The notes beneath the pieces were generated by a model. The model ran no database searches. It was not told the origin of the DNA and worked only from the letters and a program-made list of their open reading frames with translations. A DNA stretch of 64,000 nucleotides from Sulfurimonas sp. GTDB lineage: Bacteria; Campylobacterota; Campylobacteria; Campylobacterales; Sulfurimonadaceae. Below, one piece after another: positions 9,044 through 17,267 of the stretch. Where the stretch lies: the NCBI GenBank assembly GCA_011391635.1, contig JAABQD010000001.1, forward strand, positions 62,001-126,000, read 5' to 3'. Made by a program: the position numbers and the translations under genes. Positions within the stretch are counted from its first letter, which is position 1. Every line of letters starts with the position of its first letter.

Positions 9044-10120
9044 ATGAGTGATTTTTTTAATAATAATGATACTTCAGGTATCTTAGACGCACAATATGCT
9101 GCTCAAAAAATAGCTTTTGCACCAGTTATATTTCAAGTTGCAAAATCTATGAGAGACTTAGGTGTGCTAGAAGTTTTGTTTGAAAATGATAAAAATGGCT
9201 TAACCATAAGTGAAATTGCACAAAAAACAAATTTAAGTACCTATGGCGTTCAAACACTCATAGAAACTTCTTTGAGTGCAGATATTGTCAAGTGTATTGA
9301 CGCTAAGTATTTCATCACAAAAACAGGTTATTTTTTACTCAAAGATGAAATGACGCGAGTCAATATGAACTATAACCACTATGTGAACTATCAAGGTCTC
9401 TATTTTTTAGATGAATCCATTAAACATGGTCAAGCATTAGGGCTAAAAACTTTTGGAAACTGGGAGACTATATACCCTGCATTGTCATCGCTTCCCCAAG
9501 AAGTTAAAAAAAGTTGGTTTGAATTTGACCACTACTATTCAGATAGTGCATTTTCTCAAGCACTCACAATAGTACTCGCGAAAGAACCAAAAAATATATT
9601 AGATATAGGCGGAAATACAGGGAAGTTTTCAATAGCTTTAGCAAAAGCCAATGAAAATGTCCATGTGGGTATTTTAGATATAGAGGAGCAGATAGCTTTA
9701 GCCAAAGAAAATATACAAATGAATGGACTGCAAAATCGTGTGAGTTTTGTAGCTCAAAATATACTCGACTTTTCTCAAGACATTCCTACGGGCTACGACC
9801 TAATCTGGATGAGCCAGTTTTTAGACTGTTTTAAGAGTGATGACATTATAAATCTCTTAAAAAAAGTCAAAAAATCAATGGGAAGGGATTCCTATCTTTG
9901 CATTATGGAACCATTGTGGGATAAACAAAGATTTGAGACATCTGCGTATTGTATTATAAACACTTCGCCCTATTTTACCGCTCTTGCAAATGGAGTTAGT
10001 AAAATGTTTAATTCAGCTGATTTAGTTCATTATATCGAAGAAGCAGGACTAGAAGTTGTTGAGCAAATAGATGGCGTCGGTATCTGTCAAAGTATAGTGA
10101 TTTGCAAATATGCTAGTTAA
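9044..10120 (+). CDS. SAM-dependent O-methyltransferase with dimerisation domain, polyene cluster
   Basis: About 358 residues. The N-terminal third is a winged-helix dimerisation domain (GLTISEIAQKTNLSTYGVQTLIE), as in plant-type and polyketide O-methyltransferases. The C-terminal Rossmann domain has the SAM loop ILDIGGNTGKFS (about residue 186) and the acidic ribose-binding ILDIEEQ. In aryl-polyene clusters a methyltransferase decorates the aromatic head group; that role is inferred. The ATG at 9044 has AAAGGA 8 bases upstream and is preferred to the ATG at 9035. TTATAAAAT at 9013 could be the -10 box of a second cluster operon. Confidence 0.85.
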   Translation: MSDFFNNNDTSGILDAQYAAQKIAFAPVIFQVAKSMRDLGVLEVLFENDKNGLTISEIAQKTNLSTYGVQTLIETSLSADIVKCIDAKYFITKTGYFLLKDEMTRVNMNYNHYVNYQGLYFLDESIKHGQALGLKTFGNWETIYPALSSLPQEVKKSWFEFDHYYSDSAFSQALTIVLAKEPKNILDIGGNTGKFSIALAKANENVHVGILDIEEQIALAKENIQMNGLQNRVSFVAQNILDFSQDIPTGYDLIWMSQFLDCFKSDDIINLLKKVKKSMGRDSYLCIMEPLWDKQRFETSAYCIINTSPYFTALANGVSKMFNSADLVHYIEEAGLEVVEQIDGVGICQSIVICKYAS

Positions 10121-10403
10121 GGGTTTATACCATGTTGTAAGTGCAAGCGAATTTGAAGCAGTAGTTCGTTTGAGCGATGAAAATCACCCTGTTTTTAAAG
10201 CACATTTTCCATTTAACCCTATTTTACCGGCTTTTGCACATCTTGAAATCATAGAAAATGTATTTGATATACAAATTATAAAGATAAAAAAAGCTAAGTT
10301 TAGTGCATTGGTATCTCCTATGCAAACGCTTGTTTATACCAGAGTATTTAATAAAATAAAAATCACTTGTGATGAAAAAACAGTTGCAGATTTTATTCTG
10401 TAG
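10110..10403 (+). CDS. ApeI-like FabZ-type hotdog protein, polyene cluster
   Basis: A 97-residue protein whose central segment HPVFKAHFPFNPILPAFAHLE corresponds to the FabZ active-site segment (H-P-x-F-x-G-H-F-P-G-x-P). The His is kept but two glycines are replaced (KAHFPF instead of KGHFPG), which may narrow or shift activity. ApeI proteins are short dehydratases or thioesterases of aryl-polyene synthesis. It overlaps the methyltransferase by 11 bases. Whether it is an active dehydratase cannot be decided from the sequence. Confidence 0.72.
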   Translation: MLVKGLYHVVSASEFEAVVRLSDENHPVFKAHFPFNPILPAFAHLEIIENVFDIQIIKIKKAKFSALVSPMQTLVYTRVFNKIKITCDEKTVADFIL

Positions 10404-10430
10404 TAAAATTACAAAAAAAGAGACTAATAA

Positions 10431-11945
10431 ATGATAATAGATAATGCAATATTTTCGTATGAAAATTTTATATATGAGAGTGAAATAAACCTAAGTGACT
10501 CAGAAGAATTTAGAGAGTTTATAAATGCAGGACATCTGTTTTTAATAGAAAACATTCGTAATGGTCGCCCTATTTATGGCGTAACAACTGGATATGGCGA
10601 GGCAGGTCAAAACTATGCTGCATTTGAAGAAGCAGAAGAACTGCAAAAGAATCTTTACAGTTTTCATGGGTGTGGTGTTGGCGAGTATTTAAGTGAAAAT
10701 GTATCTCGCATTATGATTATGGTGAGAATGATTAGCCTCGCTAAAGGTAAAAGCGGGGTTAGCTACGATTTACTCAAAAGATTTGAGTTGCTTTTAAGAC
10801 ACAAAATATATCCTCTTATTCCATCTCAAGGCTCAGTTGGGGCGAGTGGCGACCTTACTCCTTTGTCCTATATTGCGGCAGTTATTGCGGGTGAGCGGGA
10901 GGTTATTTATAAAAATGAAACGAGGAATGCGAGTGATGTTTATAAAGAACTTGGCATTGAACCCTATACTTTCAAACCCAAAGAGGCTTTAGCGATTATG
11001 AATGGTACGGCAGCTATGAGTGCCATTGCCATTGATGCCATAGAAAAATTTGAAATTTTACTTGATTCTTCAGAGAGTTTTGTCGCATCAATTTTTGAAC
11101 TGCTCCTTTGTGACATAACACCGCTAGAGCCTTTTGTGCACGACTCCAAACCCTTTGCAGGACAGAGAGAAGCAGCTGCAAATATTTTAAAAAAGTGCTC
11201 CAACTCTAAACTCACACATGAAGCATTTAGCAGATATGAGAACTTTCACCTAGAAAAAGAGCAAAATATTCAAGACAGATACTCTATCCGCTGTTCCCCG
11301 CAAGTTTTGGGTGTAGTGCGAGACAACCTTGATATTGCAAAAAAGTGGATAGAAACAGAAATAAATGGGGTCAACGACAACCCTTTAATCGACCACATAG
11401 GCAAAAAAATCTATACATCAGGAAATTTTTATGGCGGTTATATTGCACATGCCATGGATACTATGAGAATCTGTGCTGGAAATTTAGCTGATTTACTTGA
11501 CAAAGAGTTCGCACTTTTAGTTGACCATAAATTTAACAAAGGTTTGGGCGAGAGTTTAAAAATCAATACAAAAGCAACACATCACGGCTTTAAAGCTATG
11601 CAGATAACTTTAAGTTCATTAACTGCTGATGTGATTATGAATACAGTTCCCGCCTCACTCAATTCTCGTCCTACAGAATCATTAAACCAAGACAAAGTGA
11701 GCATGGGAACAACTGCCGCCTTGCATTTTGCAAAACAGTTACCCGATTTTACAAACATTCTGGGCATCGCTTTTATAGGCATGGCACAAGCTGTTGATTT
11801 AAGAGGCAAAGAGAACTGCTCTGAATTTTTACAAAAAAATTATGATGCCATTCGTGCGAAGATAGAAAAACTCACAGATGACAGAAGAATGGATATTGAC
11901 ATTAAAGTTATAAACAAAATGATACTGCAGGGTGAATTTGCATGA
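10431..11945 (+). CDS. Aromatic amino acid ammonia lyase (HAL/TAL/PAL family), polyene cluster
   Basis: A 504-residue member of the histidine/tyrosine/phenylalanine ammonia-lyase family. The MIO cofactor triad Ala-Ser-Gly lies in SVGASGDLTPLSY (about residue 143), the mobile-loop Tyr in VTTGYGEAG (about 55), and NDNPL (about 320) is conserved. The substrate-selectivity segment reads FHGCGVG, which has the His position of HAL but the CG-x-G context that I associate with flexirubin-type tyrosine lyases. In this cluster it most likely supplies a cinnamic or coumaric acid starter to the ligase at 4207. It overlaps the ketoreductase by 4 bases. Confidence 0.9.
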   Translation: MIIDNAIFSYENFIYESEINLSDSEEFREFINAGHLFLIENIRNGRPIYGVTTGYGEAGQNYAAFEEAEELQKNLYSFHGCGVGEYLSENVSRIMIMVRMISLAKGKSGVSYDLLKRFELLLRHKIYPLIPSQGSVGASGDLTPLSYIAAVIAGEREVIYKNETRNASDVYKELGIEPYTFKPKEALAIMNGTAAMSAIAIDAIEKFEILLDSSESFVASIFELLLCDITPLEPFVHDSKPFAGQREAAANILKKCSNSKLTHEAFSRYENFHLEKEQNIQDRYSIRCSPQVLGVVRDNLDIAKKWIETEINGVNDNPLIDHIGKKIYTSGNFYGGYIAHAMDTMRICAGNLADLLDKEFALLVDHKFNKGLGESLKINTKATHHGFKAMQITLSSLTADVIMNTVPASLNSRPTESLNQDKVSMGTTAALHFAKQLPDFTNILGIAFIGMAQAVDLRGKENCSEFLQKNYDAIRAKIEKLTDDRRMDIDIKVINKMILQGEFA

Positions 11946-12634
11946 AAAAAGTTTTAATTACGGGTGCAACGGGTGCAATCGGTGAAGCCTGTGCAAGAGC
12001 ATTCCATGATACTGGCTATTTTGTCTATCTTCACTATCTAAGCTCAGAGGCAAAGGCAAAAGCACTCAACACAGAGTTGCCAAACTCTCAAATTTTACAG
12101 TTTGATGTTTCCAAAAAAGAGGAAGTATTCTCTGCTTTAGAGAATTTAGAACTAGATGTTCTAATCAACAATGCAGGCATTGCCAAAGACAATCTTTTCT
12201 TTTGGATGAATGATGAAGAGTGGGGAGATGTTATAAATACCTCAGTCAATGGAACATTTCATGTAACAAAAGCAGTCATAAAAAATATGATTTCAAACAA
12301 AAAGGGCTCAATCGTAAATGTAGCCTCAGTCTCTGGTTTGGTTGGAAATGCAGGTCAGACAAACTACTCCGCTGCAAGGGGTGCTATGATAGCTTTTACA
12401 AAGGCTCTGAGCGTAGAGTTAGCCAGATATGAAATTCGTGTCAATGCTGTAGCCCCAGGTTTGATTGAGTCGCAGATGACAGATAATCTTGATTTAAAAG
12501 AGATGAAAAAAGCAATTCCATTGCGACGCATAGGAAAGCCACAGGAAGTAGCTGAATGTGTGCTGTTTTTAGCAGATAAAGCCTCTTATGTAACAGGTGA
12601 AGTACTCAATATTAGCGGGGGGATGGTAAGATAA
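11942..12634 (+). CDS. FabG-like 3-oxoacyl-ACP reductase with a YxxxR active site, polyene cluster
   Basis: A 230-residue short-chain dehydrogenase. The NAD(P) loop TGATGAIGEA (residue 7), NNAG (about 79), the catalytic Ser in VASVSG (about 127) and the Tyr in TNYSAARG (about 140) are all present, as is the PG near 175. The catalytic Lys that normally follows Tyr by four residues is Arg here (codon AGG). In canonical FabG this Lys is needed for catalysis, so activity may be changed. The position in the cluster, between ammonia lyase and glycosyltransferase, matches the ketoreductase ApeQ. Confidence 0.87.
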   Translation: MKKVLITGATGAIGEACARAFHDTGYFVYLHYLSSEAKAKALNTELPNSQILQFDVSKKEEVFSALENLELDVLINNAGIAKDNLFFWMNDEEWGDVINTSVNGTFHVTKAVIKNMISNKKGSIVNVASVSGLVGNAGQTNYSAARGAMIAFTKALSVELARYEIRVNAVAPGLIESQMTDNLDLKEMKKAIPLRRIGKPQEVAECVLFLADKASYVTGEVLNISGGMVR

Positions 12635-12635
12635 A

Positions 12636-13361
12636 ATGAGAAATACGGTTGTAATTATTCCTACTTATAATAATCCAAAAACTATAAAAAATGTAGCTTT
12701 TGATGTGCTCGAACACGGATACGCACTTATTGTTGTTGATGATGGTTCAGATAAAATCATAGAAACTCTTTTTTCGCAGGAGGAAAAAAACAACATTACT
12801 TTCCTTAGACATGAGACAAACAAAGGCAAAGGGGAAGCCATTGAGAGCGGTGTCCGCAGGGCAAAAGAGTTTGGTTTTTCTTATGTTGTAAGTATGGATG
12901 GCGATGGGCAACATTTAGCTTCACAAATACAAAAATTGCTGAATATATACAAAGAAGATGAAATTGTTATCGGTGCTAGAAACTTTGATTTGGCACATGT
13001 GCCAAATGGTTCAAAATTTGGCAGATGGTTTAGTGATTTTTGGGCACGCTGGGACACAGGACAAGAGATTACAGATTCACTCTCAGGATTTAGAATATAC
13101 CCAGTAAGTATCTTAGACCTTCAAATAAAAACATCAAGATTTGACTGGGAAATGGAAGTTTTAGTGCGTCATGCCGACGCTGGTAAAACAATTAGTGAAA
13201 CAGCCATAGAGTGTTACTACCCAAGCCCAGAAGAGAGAGTGAGCCATTTTAGAAAATTTAGCGATACTATGGCGATTGTGTGGGTGCATATACAAATACT
13301 TCCATTCAAATGGCCGAGATTTATACTCAATAAAATTGTAGGCAAAAAGAGACAAGGGTGA
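12636..13361 (+). CDS. Family 2 glycosyltransferase, polyene cluster
   Basis: A 241-residue GT-A fold enzyme similar to dolichyl-phosphate-mannose synthase-like transferases. The nucleotide-sugar motifs are VVDDGSD (about residue 35), MDGDGQH (about 87, metal-binding DxD) and a later region with DSLSGFRIYP (about 148). No C-terminal membrane helix is evident, so it may be peripheral. It begins 1 base after the ketoreductase stop and ends in a GTGA overlap with the acyltransferase. In E. coli-type clusters glycosyltransferase and acyltransferase modules occur together and build the lipid anchor. Confidence 0.87.
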   Translation: MRNTVVIIPTYNNPKTIKNVAFDVLEHGYALIVVDDGSDKIIETLFSQEEKNNITFLRHETNKGKGEAIESGVRRAKEFGFSYVVSMDGDGQHLASQIQKLLNIYKEDEIVIGARNFDLAHVPNGSKFGRWFSDFWARWDTGQEITDSLSGFRIYPVSILDLQIKTSRFDWEMEVLVRHADAGKTISETAIECYYPSPEERVSHFRKFSDTMAIVWVHIQILPFKWPRFILNKIVGKKRQG

Positions 13362-14218
13362 AAACAAAACAAAGAGGAAGTGGATGGAGTATAAGACTCG
13401 TATTTAACCTTTATAAACTTTTTGGTTACAAGTTTATAACTTATCTTATGTACCCTGTCACTTTTTTTTATTGTATATCTGCAAACAATGTCAAAGAAGC
13501 ATTAAAAATTTACTATAAACACCTCAACGTAGATTTTACACATAAACTCTATTGTCAACATTTGAGAAATTTTGCCATTACAATGATAGATAGATTTATA
13601 ACAAAAATAAATCCAACAGAATACAAATTTATTTATGAGGACTTAACCAAACTCTTAGAACTCTCCTCTAAAGCACATATTTTAGTTTTTTCGCATTTTG
13701 GCGGTTGGTCATCAGCATCCAATTTTTCTCGCTCAAGCAATAAGATAAATATAGTCATGCAAGAACTCCTTCTAAGTTCCATAAAAGATATTGAAAACAC
13801 CCTAAAAAACAGTGCAATGGTCAATATAATAGACTTAAATCAAGGCTCTATAGCCGCTTCTGTAGCCATCGCCAATGCACTTCTTCAAAATGAACTCGTT
13901 GCCATCATGGGCGATCGTACTTCGAGTGAAAGCTCTCGTAAAAAAATAAATTTTTTAGGAGAAGATGCGTATTTTAATGAAAATCCATTCAAAATCGCAT
14001 ATCAGATGGACAAACCGCTTATCCTTTATTTTGTTATATTGGTAGATATTCAAACCTACAAAATTGAATTTATTGAGATTGATATAGATAGAAAAAAAGA
14101 TAAAATGAGTGCCATCTCAGAAGCGATGCAAAAGTATGTTACAGCTTACGAAGATGTAGTAAAAAGATACCCAACGCAATGGTTCAATTTTTATGATTTT
14201 TGGGAGAAAGAAAGTTGA
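13358..14218 (+). CDS. LpxL/HtrB-like acyltransferase, polyene cluster
   Basis: A 286-residue member of the lipid A lauroyl/myristoyl acyltransferase family. It has an N-terminal membrane-associated region (residues 18-42), the catalytic H-x4-(D/E)-like motif region FSHFGGWSSASNF (about 112; the acidic residue is not clear), and MGDRTSSESSRK (about 185), which is a hallmark of this family. The GTG start overlaps the upstream stop. In polyene clusters such an enzyme adds acyl chains to the anchor; the same fold acts on lipid A, so that substrate cannot be excluded. Confidence 0.82.
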   Translation: MKTKQRGSGWSIRLVFNLYKLFGYKFITYLMYPVTFFYCISANNVKEALKIYYKHLNVDFTHKLYCQHLRNFAITMIDRFITKINPTEYKFIYEDLTKLLELSSKAHILVFSHFGGWSSASNFSRSSNKINIVMQELLLSSIKDIENTLKNSAMVNIIDLNQGSIAASVAIANALLQNELVAIMGDRTSSESSRKKINFLGEDAYFNENPFKIAYQMDKPLILYFVILVDIQTYKIEFIEIDIDRKKDKMSAISEAMQKYVTAYEDVVKRYPTQWFNFYDFWEKES

Positions 14219-14808
14219 GTCCAAAGATGAATCTATCTCAAATAGGCACTTTTATATCGCTTGTTTTTCCACCTGCTTTTGTAATTCTTACACACTATTG
14301 TGCGTTTGAAGCTGTTACTTTTTTCTTTGGAGTTTTTATATTTTTATATCTTATTTTGTCATTTATTTTAAAATATACTATTAAAAGCATATCCACTCCT
14401 CTTCTCTATTTTACCTTTATAGTTGTTGCGTATTTCACAAGCAGCATGGAGTTTATAAAATTAATTCCGGCACTTATCTCTTTTACTTTCTTTTTTCTTT
14501 TTTTAAATGCGTATATACAAAAAAAAGAGTTTATTTTGAGCATAACAAAAAAGTTTTATTCAAAAAAACTAGATGAAAATAAAGAGAAGTTTCTAGCACA
14601 AAGTGATGGGTATTGGGCATTGGTTCTCTTTGGAAATAGTTTAGTTCAAATTGTATTGGTGTTTTATGACAATAACGAAATATGGGCATTTTACAGCTCT
14701 GTGGGTTGGTATTTTTATATGTTCATCGCTTTGGTGTTTCAAATAATGTATGGAAAATTGTATGTCGTTCGTTCAGAGAAAAACAAAGGAAATTCATGCT
14801 CTCATTAG
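14215..14808 (+). CDS. Multi-spanning membrane protein (COG4648-like), polyene cluster
   Basis: About 198 residues with five or more hydrophobic segments (early FISLVFPPAFVILTHYCAF, then FFFGVFIFLYLILSF, then a helix pair and C-terminal helices around WALVLFGNSLVQIVLVF and WYFYMFIALVFQIMYG). Proteins of this size and type are found at this place in aryl-polyene clusters, but no biochemical role is established to my knowledge. I place the start at the TTG at 14215 overlapping the upstream stop (TTGA), with GGGAG upstream; ATG 14227 is an alternative. Confidence 0.7.
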   Translation: MSPKMNLSQIGTFISLVFPPAFVILTHYCAFEAVTFFFGVFIFLYLILSFILKYTIKSISTPLLYFTFIVVAYFTSSMEFIKLIPALISFTFFFLFLNAYIQKKEFILSITKKFYSKKLDENKEKFLAQSDGYWALVLFGNSLVQIVLVFYDNNEIWAFYSSVGWYFYMFIALVFQIMYGKLYVVRSEKNKGNSCSH

Positions 14809-15671
14809 TAAAAGTGACCGTAGTCCAAGAGATAACAAAAGATGCTTTTTTGCAAGACTATAAACAAAGAAGTATGCCAGTTGTTATGCAAAACATAACA
14901 AAAGATTGGGCTGCTAAGAAGAAATGGTCGATGGAATATTTTGAGTCTTTAGCAGCCGACAAAGAGGTGAAGCTCTATGATTCAAAGCCCTCAAAAGACA
15001 AAAAGCTTCAACATGCAGCTGAAAAAATGATGCCTTTAAAAGAGTATTTTCAACTTTTACGAGATGGCGAACAAGATTTACGAATGTTTTTTTTTGATAT
15101 ACTCAGGGAAATTCCAACGCTTAAAAATGATTTTACATTTCCAGAAATAGGGTTAAACTTTTTCAAAAAACTTCCGGTTATGTTTATTGCAGGAAACAAA
15201 GCCAAGGTACAGATGCATTTTGATATAGACTATGCAGATATATTTCTTTGCCACTTTGGCGGGAAGAAAAAAGTTATTTTATTCCCGCCAGAACTGACAC
15301 CGCTCATGTACCATGTACCTTACTCTTTTTCTTCTCTTTTTGCCGTAGATTATGAAAATCCGGACTATGAAAAATACCCTGCACTGAAGCACTTAAAAGG
15401 GTTTGAAGCTGAGTTGAATCATGGGGATGTTCTGTATATCCCGCCGGGATGGTGGCACTACATAATCTATGAAGAGATAGGTTTTTCTATGGCAATAAGA
15501 GCCTTTCCAAGAGACATAAAAAATATTTTAAAAATGTTGCGCAACTTACTCTGGACACGAACAGTAGATGGTGTTATGAGAACGCTTTACGGACAAAAAT
15601 ATAACGATAAAAATGAGAAATTAGCCGTGGAAAACACCAATCATAATCTAAAAAATTTATTAGATAGATAG
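14796..15671 (+). CDS. Cupin/JmjC-like Fe(II)/2-oxoglutarate oxygenase, polyene cluster
   Basis: A 291-residue protein of the cupin_8 (JmjC-like) family. The iron-binding HxD is in MHFDIDYADIF (about residue 143) and the distal His in PPGWWHYI (about 220); the Lys and Phe residues of the double-stranded beta-helix (FGGKKKVILFPP) are in place. Such enzymes hydroxylate proteins or small molecules. Here the substrate may be the aryl head group or the acyl chain, which would add a tailoring step; this is inference. The ATG at 14796 overlaps the membrane-protein gene by 13 bases, which ties it to the operon. Confidence 0.83.
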   Translation: MLSLVKVTVVQEITKDAFLQDYKQRSMPVVMQNITKDWAAKKKWSMEYFESLAADKEVKLYDSKPSKDKKLQHAAEKMMPLKEYFQLLRDGEQDLRMFFFDILREIPTLKNDFTFPEIGLNFFKKLPVMFIAGNKAKVQMHFDIDYADIFLCHFGGKKKVILFPPELTPLMYHVPYSFSSLFAVDYENPDYEKYPALKHLKGFEAELNHGDVLYIPPGWWHYIIYEEIGFSMAIRAFPRDIKNILKMLRNLLWTRTVDGVMRTLYGQKYNDKNEKLAVENTNHNLKNLLDR

Positions 15672-15743
15672 GCAGAAAACCATCTGTTTTTTTGAGTGTG
15701 TGTTTTCAAATATATAGGATTATATTTAAGGAAGTCATATTAC

Positions 15744-17084
15744 ATGAAAAGTTTTATTTTTATTTTTTATTTTTATTCAAGCTTTCTCGGAGCAAATGAG
15801 CTGATGGGAAAATTTGTTATGGAACCAATTTTCAATTCTTCAGTTTATTTACAAATCGTAGGTAATCCTAGTAAACCCGCTGTTTTACTTGTACATGGAT
15901 TGGGTGATGAAGCTTCTACAATTTGGGAACACACAGTAGAATTTTTGAAAAATGATTATTATGTCATCACATTTGATCTCCCAGGATTTGGAAAATCTAG
16001 TAAAGACAATCAACTCTATTCGCCACAAAATTATGCAAAGTTTATTCGATATTTGACACAAACCTATCTTAAAAAACCGTTTCACTTAATTGGTCATTCT
16101 ATGGGCGGAGCGATAGTACTTAAATATACGCAAATGTATCCGTTAGATGTTGAGAGTTTAGTGCTAGTTGATTCTGTAGGAATTTTGCATCGATCTGCAT
16201 ATAGTGACTTTTTAACTCAAAGTAAAATCAATCATTTTTTTGATGAGAAGAATGAATACATACAAAGGTTACAAACCAGAAAATTTAATAATTTTATTAA
16301 TAAAATAACAGATAAAATTGAGCAAAAAATGACATTAGATACGGATATGGCTCTTTCAAATAAAAATTTGCGAGGAGTAGTTTTTGGAGGTAATCCTACT
16401 GTAATAGCAGGGGTTGCACTCATGGAAACAAATTTTAATGGTGTTTTAGAAAATATTTCTCAGAAAACAACTATTATTTGGGGGGAAGAGGATAATATTG
16501 CTCCATTACAAGCAGGATATGTGTTAAATAAGTTGCTGCCTCACTCGATTTTAAAGATCATACCTAATGCTTTGCACATTCCTATACTTTCACATGAAAA
16601 AGATTTTTTAAAGATTCTATTAGAACATTTAGAAGGTGATTTAATTTTTACAAAAGAACCAGAAAAATTAGTCAATGACACAAAGTCATACAAAATTGAG
16701 ATTCTTAATACTGACAAAAAAAAATTTACTGGAAATATACAAAGTCTAATTATAAAAAATTCTCAAAAAATCATTATTAAAGATGCGATTATTGAAGAGC
16801 TATTTATTAATAATTCAGATGTAGAAATTGTGAATAGTACATTTAAATCTAAAAATAATATTGTATTAACTGCTCAGAATACAAAAATTTCTATTATTGC
16901 AAGTGATATTCTTGGTACTATTAAGCTTGATAATTCAAAATTGAGTTTAGCAGGAGTTAGAATTCTGGCAGAAAAAAAACCAATTGAAGTAGTATCAAAA
17001 TCAACTATTATTTATTCGCTGTGTAAAATTAATAATAAATTTATTCATGGTAAAGAGATGATAAGTATTAAAAAGGCACCTTGA
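15744..17084 (+). CDS. Exported alpha/beta hydrolase with C-terminal beta-helix-like repeat region
   Basis: About 446 residues. A signal peptide (hydrophobic residues 3-15, cleavage after LGA) directs it out of the cytoplasm. The hydrolase domain has an oxyanion-hole HGLGDE (about residue 51), the nucleophile elbow GHSMGG (about 117), an acidic residue region WGEEDNIAP and a catalytic His in ALHIP (about 277). The last 150 residues are Asn/Ile/Lys-rich with repeated short strands (ILNTDKKKF, IIKNSQKIII, EIVNSTF), like a parallel beta-helix. The ATG at 15744 is chosen for its AAGGAAG site and signal peptide. It is separated from the polyene operon by 72 bases and is not a usual cluster member. 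Confidence 0.82.
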   Translation: MKSFIFIFYFYSSFLGANELMGKFVMEPIFNSSVYLQIVGNPSKPAVLLVHGLGDEASTIWEHTVEFLKNDYYVITFDLPGFGKSSKDNQLYSPQNYAKFIRYLTQTYLKKPFHLIGHSMGGAIVLKYTQMYPLDVESLVLVDSVGILHRSAYSDFLTQSKINHFFDEKNEYIQRLQTRKFNNFINKITDKIEQKMTLDTDMALSNKNLRGVVFGGNPTVIAGVALMETNFNGVLENISQKTTIIWGEEDNIAPLQAGYVLNKLLPHSILKIIPNALHIPILSHEKDFLKILLEHLEGDLIFTKEPEKLVNDTKSYKIEILNTDKKKFTGNIQSLIIKNSQKIIIKDAIIEELFINNSDVEIVNSTFKSKNNIVLTAQNTKISIIASDILGTIKLDNSKLSLAGVRILAEKKPIEVVSKSTIIYSLCKINNKFIHGKEMISIKKAP

Positions 17085-17267
17085 CAAATAGCCATCTGTT
17101 TTACTTGTCTAAACCTGTAATTCATTTTAACAAAGCATGAAAGAAAAGGGTTTAAGATATAGCTTTTGCAGCATTATACAACTCTAAGAAAGCAAATAAT
17201 GTTACAATACTCATACATTTTCATTCATAATGGAATATTACACTAGATATGACTATCTGAGGCAACA

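Noticed and set aside
12989..13006. Palindrome TTTGGCACATGTGCCAAA
   Set aside because: It looks like the iterated word but has CAC-ATG-TGCC order and lies in the glycosyltransferase coding frame; a chance palindrome.
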